From the NCBI GenBank assembly GCA_003864495.1, contig ML133478.1, positions 1,291,606-1,355,605 on the forward strand: DNA of 64,000 bases, written 5' to 3'. Below are positions 52,431 to 64,000 of this stretch, one piece after another (position 1 is the first letter of the stretch; the number at the start of each line of letters is the position of its first letter). This DNA comes from Nemopilema nomurai. Lineage: Eukaryota; Cnidaria; Scyphozoa; Rhizostomeae; Rhizostomatidae. The notes under the pieces are model-generated. The model saw nothing but the letters and a program-made list of their open reading frames with translations. It made no database searches and was not told the DNA's origin. A program made the translations under genes and the position numbers.

Positions 52431-55210
52431 AGCTCATATTTAATCAGCTCCTTGGCATAATTCCGTTGCAAGTGCCGTATTCTTGGTAACAAAAACATGA
52501 TAGTTTAAATAGAGAAGAAAGTAACAACGAAAAAGTGTCGAAAACTTTCTTAATTAGTACTCGTATCGTGTATCAGTCTGAGAAGTAATAGCCTTGCCAT
52601 TAACATACAAAGTTTATTTTGATCTTCTCGAATTGATGTCCCCTTAGTGGCACATCCCTTTATTTATCTTCAATACTAAGAGAATCATTTTGTTTGTATG
52701 CCAGCCATGTCTTTTTGCGCCTTAGTTCTTACAATTTCTATATGTGGCTATTTTTTAAAATTTGATGTTCACAAAACGCAATAATTTAAATGTATGGAAC
52801 GACTCATCATAAGATTGTTATAGTTTATAGACGTTTTTAACTATTCGATTTTGATAGTAAAATATATTTTATTTGAAGGATTTTTAAAGTTTATAAATTT
52901 GTGTTCTGATGGTAAATCGCGAACAACTTCCGTTGAAGGAAGTCGTTAACACTTCTATTGTATTTATTGAGAGAAAATTTGCACCTTAAATTTCTTGAGA
53001 GGCTATGTTATCTAAATGCAGGATGACATCTGTACTGCGTGCGAAACTGACTTACATTTTAAGTGCTTGCATAAGTGTATTTATGCAAAAATTTGGAAAA
53101 GAGCGTTGAAAATTGTTGGATCACAAAACGCCGCAAAAGGCCCAACCTTACAGTAACCCTTAAAACACTAGCGCTTGGAGGCTGGCCATGAAAATTGGTG
53201 CCTTTAAATATAAAAAGACAACTAGGCTGTTAGTAAGAAATTCTGAGTAAGAATCTCCAAAACTCTAAAAATGAGGGAATATGAGATAAGAAGTCCGAGA
53301 GAACCACATGGATGCATAGTCAATATTCTCGGGGTAAATGAGGAATTCATTTGCGATGGTTAATAACTACCAAAGTGGTTTTATAAATTATTGTAAACTA
53401 TTGCCAACGCGTGCGACGCCAACCCCTGTTGTGAAGGAAGTCGCATGCAAAAGAGGCAGGTTCATTATGGAGCCTCGTCACATGTTACTGAAGCTTATGG
53501 TGCAACCGGTGTGTGGAGTGAGTAATTATGAGTGTATCGGGAATCAGTTGATAGACGATGGAAAGGTATGATGCGAGCAATTTCGAAATTTTATTTTAAA
53601 GGAAACTATTCTTTCCGCAAAGCTTTGATGAAAACTTAGATGCTACAGCGCTAATATAATGTCTGCTTATAGAATCCCTCGTTGCCCAAGCTACTGTACA
53701 TTATGTTTTGGGGGAGTTCTCGGTTTATGGAAGTTATCATTAGTTTGGTACTTTGGGTTCGTATTTTTTCTCAAAAATTCATGTGAAGCGGAATGCTGTA
53801 AGAATCCACCAGAAATATACAGATAGAACATGACATGGCTATAGCGAATTATTTGATAGAGAGTAGGCCGACTTTATCACTTGTATCATCGTTGAGTTCT
53901 GAAAAGTGGCATTCTTTTTTTGCTAAAAAGATACCCACCCCTGCCATCCAATGTCAAGCTTGAATTAAATAAATTTCGTTAAAGTTTAGGCAAAGACTCA
54001 AATTTCAATATCTTGCAACATTGCAGTCTAGGAGAAATCAATATGACTGTTTATTATTTACGAATAGTAGAAGTTCAAGATATAAGGCGAATTGAAAAAT
54101 ACAGAAAGATATAATGCTTGAGGTGGATGTAGAATCAGCCTAAAATAGTGTGTTACAGAGACTATACAAATTAAACTTGAAAAAGCAAACTACTGACTAA
54201 CCAAAATTAAGACTTTTGATCAAGGGCAGCATGACGCCTCATCAACGTTTTTTGCACATGATTTGTCACAGCTATCAAAATCTAAAATATTCCTTTGTAT
54301 CTGCAATTTGATATTATCAAATGGAGATCATTCCACTACATTTCTTGAGGTATTATGTGCATTGATTCATTTAATGCTGGCAGTAAATGTTTTACTTCAT
54401 TCATGAAACAGGGCTTTACAGAAATGACCACATGAACTTTACAGCTTTTGGTTGATTCCTATGATAAAGGCCATACATTTACCGATTAGGTATAGAAAAT
54501 ATAAATCCACAATGCTTTTTTCCAAGTGAGGATATCCTATACCCTTCCAACATCAGAAGTGGTATCTCTTGTCTTGAAGTGTCTCAGCTACAGATAATGA
54601 ATATTAAAAATTGTGTGAAGCTCCTGGACAAAATCCCTTATTTGAATTGCTATGGAAAAGGATTGAGCTTTTCATCTTTTGTAATGCAAACTTGAACTGC
54701 TGATAGAAAATGTTGAATTTAAGATTTGTCTTTGTATTGATCTTTGTACAGCTTCTTTTTTGTGGGTTGAAGGATTTGCAGACCTAAGATATTTATAACA
54801 TTTTTATAAGAATCATCACAATTTGTGTTAATTCAAGGTTAGAAGAACTGAAGACTTATCTCACAATCACATTTGAGACCACTTCCCTAGGTGTCTTTCT
54901 CAGAAGTTTTCTTGTCCTCTTAAATGTTTTATGCAGATCAAAGACACCTGTACTATCTTTTGCATACCACCATTTTCAAAGCCACTAACCATAACTCAAA
55001 TATCTTTATGATTTCAATATTTTGGAAACAGAACTCACCTCATGCAACATTTAAAGAGGCAATGTGATGAATTGGATTGAGCAAACCCCTCCATTTACTC
55101 ATGATCAATGGAGACCCATTTTTATGAACAGTGGCTGTTTACAATCTAAACTATTTCTTGTAGCTGACAGATTTAATCAGCTAATTATGTAAATACTACT
55201 TTTTCCCTAG
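52431..55210. other. intergenic region / 5' end of NLE1
   Basis: No domain is recognised. The first coding exon of NLE1 should lie here, because the exon at 55211 begins with the last base of a codon. A 77-codon frame at 53338-53571 does not match the NLE family, and I do not call it. Confidence 0.4.
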
Positions 55211-55346
55211 TGAAACAAAAAATGATAGAAGGTTGCTTGCACAACTAAAAGATGAATTTGGAAGCACTCCAAGTGCACCATTCGATCTTCCAACTGATGT
55301 CACACCAGAGAAGCTGCAGTTGATTTGCAATGCATTGTTACAGAAT
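55211..55346 (+). CDS. NLE1: NLE1 exon: NLE domain, first part
   Basis: Acceptor TTCCCTAG, donor GTGAGT. It begins with the third base of a codon and ends in phase 0. It reads [27 protein letters not shown] and ICNALLQN, typical of the family. Confidence 0.93.
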
Positions 55347-58300
55347 GTGAGTAGTACCTCTTAACACCGTGACCTTTGTTTGGTTTAGTTAAAGATACTA
55401 CGTTATGATACAAACTGGAGGGATTTTTATAGCACTCAAAGTTTGAAATAGCGTGATTGGAAAGCTTTGCATCATATAGGAATGTTTTGATTTAAAGTTC
55501 TAGTAGTTTTCTTCAATGAATTTTTTGGCATTTTACTCTCCAGCTATTGTAAGTATTGAAGTTCATATATGTATCAGGTTATCCTCACCACTTTAATTCA
55601 TATACATAGTATTTTATTATAAGCAAAAACGTTACATTTGTATTTTGATCATGGTAAAGGAAGTTTGAAAGTGTATAAAACTATACTGTTGTTTATATTA
55701 ATACATTCTATGCAATTAGTGATAGAAGGTAGCCAAGAGCAATACAATTTGTAATTGTGCCCTGACTGTGGAAAACAATTCTACTGATATATGCTTGCAC
55801 CTTTGCACTGTTTCCATACTGAGTCATAATTGTGCATCAGTTCTTTGGGTCAAACAGAAGTTAGTAGTTAGGTATATTAGTTTTCTTTCTGCACTTTTCA
55901 ATAAACTTTTTGTACCAAGTTATAGGTTTCTAATAGCATGTTTCAGCTCAGGATTTAAAGCCTTAATTTATTTTAGGAAGAAAAAATCCCTTATTCGTTT
56001 TTTGTCAATGAAAAAGAGTTGGTTGAGAGTCTTGATGAATTTCTGGAGAAGGAAAATGTTGAAACAGAGAAAGTTTTAGAAATTGTCTACCAGCCACAAG
56101 CTGTGTTCAAGGTTAGGGCAGTGACAAGGTGTACCAGTACTATACCAGGTAAGGATTATTTTTCAAATTGATGGTGAGTCTTTTTTGCATCAATTTGTCA
56201 CAGTTTGTTTCTGTCAAATCTTCAGCTTATCAATCTTTTTACACAGATGTCTAATGATGTTACTACTTTTGACTTTACTTTCCCCTGTTCAAATATTCTC
56301 TATTGTGCTAGCAGTATTTTAGCATTGGTTTGGTTTTCAAAATTTGGCAACAAGTGAATTCAAAATTATTATTGTGATACATCCTTAATTTGATGAATTG
56401 GTATCATTGGGCATGTGAACACAGACTACAGAAATATACCAGACAGTAAAACAATGTGTTTAATCATATTACTCATATCATACTACAAGTTACAAAAATC
56501 ATATTACTTGGTACAAAATATATAAAGTAATCTTTTAGGTCATTCTGAGGCAGTAATATCAATTGGTTTCAGTCCAGATGGAAGGTTAGTAAGAATTCAA
56601 CTATCACTTCAGCAGTAATTTCCCTTTTTTCATAATTGCAAAAAGATTTTAAAGAAAATCTATAAATCATGTAGCAAAAATAGATTTTTGTTATTAACAG
56701 TGGGAAAAATTTCCTTAGTGCCAGATATTGCAATGTTGTGATTTTTATCTATCAATACTTTTACTGGCAACATTAAACTGAACTCCTGCCTACCGGATTT
56801 GCCTGATTTAAAGTACAAGAATATTTTATGTTCCGCTTTATGTCAGAATGAAAGTTTAACAAGAATTGGAGAGCATCAACAATATAAGGATTTCTCTAGA
56901 TTTATAGCTAACTCTACCTTAGTATAATTCTTGTATTTTTAGGCATCTTGCAAGTGGTTCTGGTGATACAACAGTTAGGTTTTGGGACATAAATACAGAA
57001 ACTCCGCAATACACTTGCAAAGGTAAATAGAGCTGGTTCATAATGAACGTATTTAGAAATTTAGGTTGGTCGTTTCCATTTGGTATGGAAGACCAGTAGG
57101 AAAGAAATCCTTTGTGGGAGAAAAAATCAAATTACAATTATGATATTTCGAGTAAATATTTAGCAATTCGGTAGCAAATAAATAAATAGAAGGAGCGTTT
57201 ACAAGTCGCAAAACCACTGTAGATACACTCTAGAGATGTGACTTCCTGCTAGGCCTATGTCCTTCTAGAAGGAGCGCACTAGTCGAATTAAAACTACGCG
57301 ACTTTACTAACCATGGATTTTGTTGACTCGTGAGAACTCGGCCCCAAAGCCTTCGTCATCTGTGCGAAGCGGTGAACGCTACCACAGACTAACGAAAACG
57401 TGGGGGCCTTTGAAATCTCGAATCCTCCACTTAGCACTCGAGAGTGATGGCGTGGATGCTGGTGATTCGAGCTCGCAGACCGGTTGCTGTTTGATCTGAG
57501 CAGACCAACAAGGCGAAGTAAGCATCAGTTGAGTTTCATATCGGAATCCAATTCAGCAGCCACTTCCAATCCTGCAACATCTTTGCAATGGTACAGGCAT
57601 CGAAGCCGCTGGAGCTGCCGTCAGCTGAACTTTGCTTTCCTTCCAACGCTCTTATACACTTTTCTCCTATTGTTCTATACAGCCAATGAAAAAGACTTAA
57701 GAATTGATGAGCCAATCATGTTGGTGCGCGCTGACGTAGTTTCTATTATTAGTTCAGTGTCCAGCCGGATTGCACCACAGGATAGCAACAGTTGAGATAT
57801 TTATGGAAACATAGCAACAACGACCAAGGCAAAAGCGATGACCTCGTCAAAAATAGTTGTTATGGCAACAGAGAGATACGCTGATCAAACATCATGCCAA
57901 AAAACACAATTAAATAATGAAACAAAGTTTCAATTTTTTTATAACATGCTCTCCGTGATTCAAAGTTACCGATAATTTCTCACCAGCAATAATTATTAGT
58001 ATTCGTTATAATTGTTCTCCCTCACATGTGTACTTTTTCTTTGAAATGCCCTTCTATGATTACCCCATTGATATGTTACCTTTATATATACCCTTCCTTA
58101 GGTATTGAAATAATCAACTAGAACCTTTTTTGTGATTTTGTAAATTTATTTTTAATTTTACTTTCTTAGGACATAGACATTGGATATTGGCAATGTCTTG
58201 GTCCCCAGATGGCAAAAAGCTAGCATCCGGATGCAAAAGCTGCGAGGTAACATGTTTGGAATAATTCAATGTTTTCTGCTACGGTGCAAACTCAAAAGGC

Positions 58301-61300
58301 AATCAAATTCATTTTCCATTTGTTAGTGATGGTGTTTGCAATTATTATCGGCTGTAGGTCTTGATCAAGCACCGGAGATTCAAACCAGACTGGTAATAAG
58401 GGTGTTGATAGAAGATTGATAATTTAGGGGCGCAACCCAATTATTATGTACCCTAATGTTCCAGTCTTTAAAAGTTTCGAAAACATGAGTTGTTTATCAG
58501 TGGGTGTCCCTTACCCTCTTTGAACCCTTGATTGGACCTGAGGCTGTTATAGATTTTTTAAACGAGTACGTGGGTATTTTTATGTTATGATTTTTGCCAG
58601 ATAATCGATACCCCATGTCACTGATTCTTTAAATACCAATAGTCAATTCTAAAGCCAAATGACGTCACTTGCTCAAGATATCTTCCACAAGGTTTCAAGT
58701 GGCCTATTACAGCCCCGTTTTGCCGGACTTTGATCAAAACTTAATTTCCCCTCCTAGAATACGATACATTTTGCTCAGATACCATTGATCTATGACTCAG
58801 ATTTTGTATGAGAATCTTGTTCCAGCACGAGACTTTTCGCAAATGACATTTGATTTAATGTTCCATTTGGTGGATGTAGGTACGAGTATGGGACCCTTTG
58901 AACGGACAACAGATTGGTAAGACTCTGACTGGGCACAGACAGTGGATAACATGGCTGAGTTGGGAACCGCTTCACAGGTGATTCACGTATTGGGACTTTA
59001 AACCATCAAGTGATCACAATATATTTATCAGAAATTTAGTTCTTTCGTGATGAAGCAGTGAGTATCTACAGCAGCCCTAAAAAGATTAAGGAAGCAAATA
59101 CTGAAGTATCGTCTGTTGCATAACTCGTGCAAAGTCATTTGTGTGTGGGGGGGGGGGGGGGGGCAAGCAGGGTGTCCAATTTCATCCTCGCTTATCTCTT
59201 GAATGTGATCTTTTTATAGTGTGTATTAGGTTTTGCAGGTTGTCGAGGTAATTCTCGGGAATTTTAGGGGGATAACAAAAGATTAAGTGCTAAATTCATA
59301 TGACCACATTTCTCCACCAAAGTGTGGACTTGGCTGCTTAAGCTAGCATGTTAATGATTCCTTTTCGTGTTTTTTTCTCTTTGCGTATTTATATTTCTTT
59401 ATGAACATAAGCCTAACCGAGTTTAATTGGCTTTTAGAAGCCTTTTTCTTTATGTTAAATAGTTGTTTAAACTGTAATATTTTCATTTTAGTAATCCAGA
59501 ATGTAGGAAACTTGCCAGCTCATCTAAGGTAATTTTACTGAGGTATATTTATGTCTAGCTTTTTATTGATCAGCCACTCACCAAGTTATTTTTCTTCTGG
59601 ATCCAAAGACAAAGCAATTGTCTTATTTACACTAAGAATAGTCTATTTTTAAGCGGTAAAACGTTTTGTAAAGGCAAGCTCATGGGACTTTAAACGGTGG
59701 GAGTAGTCTTTTTATCCCGAATTAAGTATTTGAATTCAACAAAAAAATTTGAATTGCAGTGATATGATTAGTCTAAAGCCCTGGCCAAACGACTAGATTT
59801 TTCACTCGACTTTTCTCTATACAAAAATCTAGTGAGGAAATCTTGTCGTTTGGCCACCTTGTATAGAGTTGTATAGTGGATTTTTTTCATGTATAGCGTT
59901 TTTGATCTTGGTCAAAAAAATCTGGTGGATTTTCAAGCTGTATAGCGTTGTATTGTCGTTTGGCCGGTTTCTCGACTTTTGTAGAGCGCGCGCATGCCAA
60001 CTAATTGCTTTTCAGAAAATGCGCGCCAAACTGCTCGCTGTCGATTTTACATCACTGTTTGAGTTTCGCGGTTGTCGTTTTTTGCACCCGATTTGTTAAA
60101 GCATGGAGCTACTCGTTCATTATCATCATCAGATTCTAATAACAGTATCATTGCAATTACTTTCCTTTGTCTGCCCTCCATTTTGCGATTGAAATTAAAA
60201 AATTTTGGCGCGCTGGGTGACGAGAATGAGATTTTCGCGAAAGCGAGATTCCAAGTTAGAAAGTCGAGCAAGTTGTATAGCGAAATGTCTAGCCGTTTGG
60301 CCACAACACTATACACCTTTTGATTTTTGGAATACAAATGTACAGCAAAAAGTCGAGTGAAAAATCTAGTCGTTTGGCCAAGGCTTAATACTAATTCTTG
60401 TCTAGCCAAAATTTCACGGAGCCAAGTTATTATCGATATATTTTACATTAATTAACTATATTACTTTCGATACTTCTTACTCTTTCGATGCTAATCCTGC
60501 TTTCTCGTGTTTCAGGATGCAACGATCAGAATTTGGGATGTCATTTTATCCCAGTGTCTAATATCGCTGTCAAGTCACCTTCAATGTGTCACGTGCATCC
60601 GCTGGGGTGGTAATGGCCTAATTTATTCGGCATCGCAGGACCGAACCATCAAAGTTTGGCGTGCGAACGATGTAAGATTTTTTTCTTTGTTATGATAATT
60701 GTAATTGTATTTAGAGCTCTTCGATATAATTATTATTTGCATCTGCTGGTCACTTTAAAAATCTCAATCACCATTAATAAAAGCCATTATCAAATAGTCA
60801 TTTTTCGAATTCCTAAATAAGTTGTTGTTGTTTTCGTTGTCATCGTTACTGTCGTCGTTGTTGTTGTTGCCGTATTTGTTGTTGTTGTCGTTGAATAGAA
60901 TCAAGTATGGCCAAAGTAAAGCAGTAGAGGTTCTGAAATAAAGTAAGTTAAGAACATTTTTCAACCCAGAGTTGATTTTATTTCAGGGCGTGATGTGCAG
61001 GACCTTGCAAGGACATGGACATTGGGTTGGTCCTCTTTTTTGCTTTCACTTGGATAGAACCGTTTTTATCGTGACGTCATATTAGTAGGCTTAAGCATTT
61101 GCACGAGCCTGAATTATGTTCTAATAGCTCTTTTGACTTTTTCGAGACTGGGTAAGAACGTTGAACTGGGGATATTGAGTTATATTAAGATTTTGTTATT
61201 TTTGCATCGTGAAATACAGGCTCATATTGTCCGATAAAATCAAACATGTGAGGTATATATCTATTCGCGTAAGAAAGAAAGCTTAGTTCTAAACTCTAGG

Positions 61301-63067
61301 GTAAAACCCATCAATGTAACCTAGATGTAGATCACTTTTGAATGTTCCATTTATTGGGTACTCATCGTTTACGACAGGTAAACACCATGGCACTCAATAC
61401 CGATTATGCAATCCGAACAGGTGCCTTTCAACCTGAAAAAAGTATGACGTCGAAAGGAGATGTAGAGGAAGTAAGGAAAACTGCGCTAGAAAGGTACAAT
61501 GCAGCTAAGGTTTGTGACCCGTTAGATTAATCATGGCTCATAGAATAACTGATTATGCAGATCTATAAGTTAGGCCATTTGGTGGACCCTGTTTTGTTTT
61601 TGTGATCAAGAAATTCATGAATGAATTTATGAGTGAATTGATATACTAATGAGTAAACGGAGAAATAAACTCATAACTGACTTCATGACAATCAAAAAGT
61701 GTCCTTTAACAAAGTGGCTTCAAGTACAGCTGATTTCAGGGTTTTAGACTCGTGGCCGCGCTTCGAAGCTATAAAAAAGGCAAAGGATTATGACGTAGAT
61801 CAGCTTCAATGAAATACGGCCTTGTAGAGTTTAGTCAGCTATCGAATCTTACCTTTTATTGTTGCCTTCTGCTGTAGCTTTTTTGCCTACATCACTCTTC
61901 ATTCACGTTGCCCGTTAGAGAATATTTTGTAAGTTTCCCCTTTTGATTCCTTGCAATTTCACAAACAGGGAAGTGGTCCTGAGAAACTGGTATCTGGCTC
62001 AGATGACTTCACTCTTTTCCTATGGGAACCAGAAGATAACAAGAAGCCATTAGCAAGAATGACTGGTTAGAATATCTTTTTTCTAAAGAAACAGTAAAAA
62101 GTTTTGCATAATTTTTTGAATACATTTACGTGTGACACTGCACTATGTTAATCTTTTGAGAAAACTTTTGTTGTCAGATATGAGTAACTTTTCCATATAA
62201 TTTATCCCTCCACCCAACCAAGAAACCAACAAGTTTTATTACAATAACTAAATCATGTTTTGTGTCGTAAGCTGTTTCTAATCATCGGGCTAAGATAATG
62301 GGCTGCGGGTGGCAAGCAATGTGCTTCAAAAGATTGTGACCAGGTAGAGCCAGGGCAGGCGCAACTGAAGAGTCTTTTGAGCACCTGAGTGATGACGTCA
62401 CAATAGCAAATCTAATCATAAATAAAAATATCCTGAAATTCCTCCTTAAAATATTCAGTCCGTTAGATATTTTCTTATATTTATCTTATATTTTTCTTAT
62501 ATTTTTAGATAGTCCGTTAGAGATTTTTCTAGCTGTTCATATACAGCCACGTGAATACACGATTCAACCCTATCAGACAACTACTCACTTGCCTTGTGTT
62601 TGAACTCTGTAAATTTGGCCAGTAAACCATAATCCTATAATTGGTTTCTTTCACTTGTTTTGAGCTCACTTCCTCGCCTTTCCGTTATTTCTGGTAAACT
62701 TGAAAGCTATGCAAAGTCATCCAGTCTCAGCCCATCTTAAAATTTCGACAAAACGATCCTAACTTGATAAACATCTACTATTTATTCACCAGTTAATTGG
62801 AATTTAACTTTTTGTAGGTCCTGGGTTTTTATGGTTCTCTTTGAAAATTAGTTGCCATAATAATAATTCTCGTAACAAGTCATTATCCATGTCTGATATC
62901 AGTACCACTGCGCTGTTTCACTGCGATGTTTTATATCATGAGTTCTGTTTCTTTTGCGCAGGACACCAAGCTTTGATCAACGATGTCAGATTTTCACCTG
63001 ACGGTCGATTGATTGTCAGCGGGTCGTTTGATAAGTCGGTGAAACTCTGGGACGGAAGGAACGGAAA
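55211..63067 (+). CDS. NLE1: Notchless homologue, WD40 ribosome-assembly factor (partial, 12 exons seen)
   Basis: This is a gene-level entry. The N-terminal NLE domain (exons at 55211 and 55977) is followed by WD40 repeats with [44 protein letters not shown] and [12 protein letters not shown]1 (yeast Rsa4) binds pre-60S particles in the nucleolus and is released by the AAA ATPase Midasin/Rea1 through the NLE domain; it was first described as a Notch regulator. All junction phases agree. The first exon is not located and the last one or two WD repeats fall beyond the right edge. It lies downstream of the giant gene on the same strand, about 3 kb away, with no sign of a shared function. Confidence 0.95.
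55977..56148 (+). CDS. NLE1: NLE1 exon: NLE domain, second part
   Basis: Acceptor ATTTTAG, donor GTAAGG, phase 0 to phase 1. It reads [16 protein letters not shown] and [17 protein letters not shown], the end of the NLE domain and lead into the propeller. Confidence 0.95.
56539..56584 (+). CDS. NLE1: NLE1 exon: WD repeat 1, first part
   Basis: Acceptor TCTTTTAG, donor GTTAGT, phase 1 to phase 2. It reads [15 protein letters not shown]. Confidence 0.93.
56943..57022 (+). CDS. NLE1: NLE1 exon: WD repeat 1, second part
   Basis: Acceptor TTTTTAG, donor GTAAAT, phase 2 to phase 1. It reads [15 protein letters not shown] and QYTCKG. Confidence 0.95.
57190..57900. other. GC-richer insert in NLE1 intron
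   Basis: This stretch is visibly richer in G and C than the flanking AT-rich intron and holds no coding match. It may be an old mobile-element insertion. No ends were identified. Confidence 0.25.
58170..58246 (+). CDS. NLE1: NLE1 exon: WD repeat 2, first part
   Basis: Acceptor TTTCTTAG, donor GTAACA, phase 1 to phase 0. It reads [20 protein letters not shown] and GCKSCE. Confidence 0.93.
58880..58977 (+). CDS. NLE1: NLE1 exon: WD repeat 2 end and repeat 3 start
   Basis: Acceptor GGATGTAG, donor GTGATT, phase 0 to phase 2. It reads [19 protein letters not shown] and WLSWEPLH. Confidence 0.95.
59146..59163. repeat. poly-G run in NLE1 intron
   Basis: An uninterrupted run of about 18 G. The length is prone to sequencing error. 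Confidence 0.8.
59492..59528 (+). CDS. NLE1: NLE1 exon: WD repeat 3, middle (37 nt)
   Basis: Acceptor CATTTTAG, donor GTAATT, phase 2 to phase 0. It reads [12 protein letters not shown], which is conserved in the family. Confidence 0.9.
59777..60385. mobile_element. PIF/Harbinger-type non-autonomous element in NLE1 intron
   Basis: Both ends begin AGCC-T-TGGCCAAACGACT and continue as inverted repeats for about 40 bp (CTAGATTTTTCACTCGAC). TAA flanks it at 59774-59776 and 60386-60388, the TWA duplication of PIF/Harbinger. CGTTTGGCC recurs inside. No transposase is recognised. Confidence 0.85.
60516..60671 (+). CDS. NLE1: NLE1 exon: WD repeats 3-4
   Basis: Acceptor GTTTCAG, donor GTAAGA, phase 0 at both ends. 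It reads [28 protein letters not shown] and TIKVWRAND. Confidence 0.95.
60820..60895. repeat. (TTG)n-like microsatellite in NLE1 intron
   Basis: An imperfect TTG/TCG trinucleotide run. Confidence 0.85.
60987..61025 (+). CDS. NLE1: NLE1 exon: WD repeat 5, first part (39 nt)
   Basis: Acceptor TATTTCAG, donor GTTGGT (weak), phase 0 at both ends. It reads [13 protein letters not shown] and joins directly to VNTMAL of the next exon, as in the family. Confidence 0.9.
61378..61509 (+). CDS. NLE1: NLE1 exon: WD repeat 5, variable loop
   Basis: Acceptor ACGACAG, donor GTTTGT, phase 0 at both ends. It reads [17 protein letters not shown], then a less conserved loop ending ALERYNAAK. Confidence 0.93.
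61969..62065 (+). CDS. NLE1: NLE1 exon: WD repeat 6
   Basis: Acceptor ACAAACAG, donor GTTAGA, phase 0 to phase 1. It reads [20 protein letters not shown] and KPLARMTG. Confidence 0.95.
62962..63067 (+). CDS. NLE1: NLE1 exon: WD repeat 7 (last seen in window)
   Basis: Acceptor TTGCGCAG, donor GTAAGT, phase 1 to phase 2. It reads [32 protein letters not shown]. The remaining repeats are not found before 64000. Confidence 0.95.
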
Positions 63068-64000
63068 GTAAGTCGATCTGTCGTGTGTCATATCCATCTT
63101 TTATACATGCTACTGCTAAACTTGAAGGTGAAAAGGAATCACGATCTATGAGGCTACACTACATGGAACTCAGTTTGTAGATGGTTTGACCATTGGACAC
63201 GTGTATGGAATATCTGGACTGAGAAATATTTGGTCTGTACGATGTTTAGATCTATTTATTCGTATTTGTTTATTGGTTTTTTCTAAAACCCTTTACCTTT
63301 GATTTGCCAGTCTCAGTCCAGAAATTAGCAATTGCTGCTAAGCTATGAGATGCCATATTTTATCACCTTCTGTTTTTGGTTCTACAATCTCTGCCAAAAG
63401 TAGTTGGAACACCGTGAGATTTTTTTTATTTTGCGACACCCGTTCTATTTCCGTCTCTCTTTGGTAGCTGCAACCCCCTTGTCCCCTAAAACAATGTTGC
63501 ATCTTTAGAGGAAGACCATAGGTACATGGGAATACTTCACTTTTGTTTTTAGGATTATTCACTTTTGCGCTACACAACATTGTTTGCGGGGCGAGGGGAT
63601 TTGGCAATTTGTGTGATGCGTAAATTAGGGCAAGTGTTCCAAGACTTTTGGCAGAGATTGTATGCTAAAACGGACCAGCGTAGGATTGGGCTAATATTTA
63701 ACTCAATTTCTAATTTTACGTTTGCACTTTATTCTAATATTATTGCACGAAAAGAATTATTAAGTGGAAAAAAAATCTCCATGTAGTTGACAGTTTCGAA
63801 ATGAGCCTTTCCCTACAAACATTTTAAACCATCCCGCAACCTTATGTAAAAGGCAAGTACAAACGATAGACCACTAAATTGATTAGGGGAAATGTCAAAT
63901 TTGGAAAACTATCTGTTCACAGGAAGATGAAATTCAAGCAACTGCATTTTGATGTATAAATTTTTCTCTAGATTAAGTTTAGTGGATGCTGTTGTTTTTT
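63068..64000. other. NLE1 intron to window edge
   Basis: No exon matching the closing WD repeats is seen, so the gene continues to the right. Confidence 0.6.

Noticed and set aside
53338..53571. 77-codon frame as NLE1 first exon
   Set aside because: It has no NLE-family similarity, and the possible donor (GTATGA) leaves the wrong phase for the exon at 55211.
63338..63786. Frames near the right edge as further NLE1 exons
   Set aside because: No WD40 motif; the expected closing repeats are absent.
1..64000. CRISPR arrays, operons or bacterial features
   Set aside because: The window is spliced eukaryotic DNA. The regular repeats are coding or intronic satellites without a repeat-spacer pattern.
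1..64000. tRNA or rRNA genes
   Set aside because: No cloverleaf or rRNA core was recognised by eye. A tRNA scan was not possible here.

Overview
The window is animal nuclear DNA, most probably from a cnidarian (an anthozoan such as a sea anemone or coral). The reasons are: genes cut into many small exons by GT-AG introns; three ShK domains together with Kunitz and thyroglobulin type-1 (TY) domains in one secreted protein; and many small DNA transposons in AT-rich introns. The species is an inference from domain content; nothing here fixes it.

Positions 1-4056 hold a nested set of mobile elements. An LTR retrotransposon lies on the minus strand and runs off the left edge: 5' LTR at 2730-4056, a broken gag at 1738-2657, and an aspartic protease at 1-859. 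It has been hit twice. An 842-bp fold-back element sits between gag and protease (866-1707, 6-bp target duplication), and a PIF/Harbinger element with a dead transposase fragment sits in the LTR (3115-3846, TAA duplication). Positions 4057-6248 contain nothing I recognise and should hold the promoter and 5' leader of the next gene.

Positions 6249-52055 (+) are best read as one very large gene. I placed 49 coding exons by hand from splice sites, reading phase and cysteine patterns. They encode a secreted protein of about 4,560 residues: signal peptide; three 8-Cys modules; then a mixture of Gly-Cys-Cys (papilin-like) modules, TY, ShK and Kunitz domains separated by Thr/Pro linkers; a 691-residue mucin-like exon; 23 TY domains in a row, one per exon; a 939-residue mucin-like exon made of 56 exact-length 48-bp repeats; and a C-terminal Kunitz/Gly-Cys-Cys/ShK block ending at a TAG. 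Totals are 26 TY, 5 Kunitz (one without its second and fourth Cys), 7 Gly-Cys-Cys, 3 ShK and 3 N-terminal modules. Of 48 introns, 46 are phase 1 and two are phase 0. I do not recognise a named gene with this layout. TY and Kunitz families contain protease inhibitors, and mucin-like linkers are typical of extracellular matrix or mucus, so a multi-headed extracellular protease inhibitor or matrix protein is the likely role (inference). One TY exon (41722-41951) is a base short, which is either an assembly error or a real frameshift. If it is real, the protein would end early.

Positions 52412-55210 hold no recognisable coding exon except, presumably, an unlocated first exon of the following gene. 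Positions 55211-63067 (+) carry 12 exons of the Notchless homologue NLE1/Rsa4, a WD40 protein of 60S ribosome assembly. Its first exon is not located and its last WD repeats lie beyond the right edge. Its introns hold a second PIF/Harbinger-type element (59777-60385). The large gene's introns hold three more inverted-repeat elements (11653-12057, 13721-14230, 39716-40138), a 250-bp palindrome (about 18670-18915) and several satellites.
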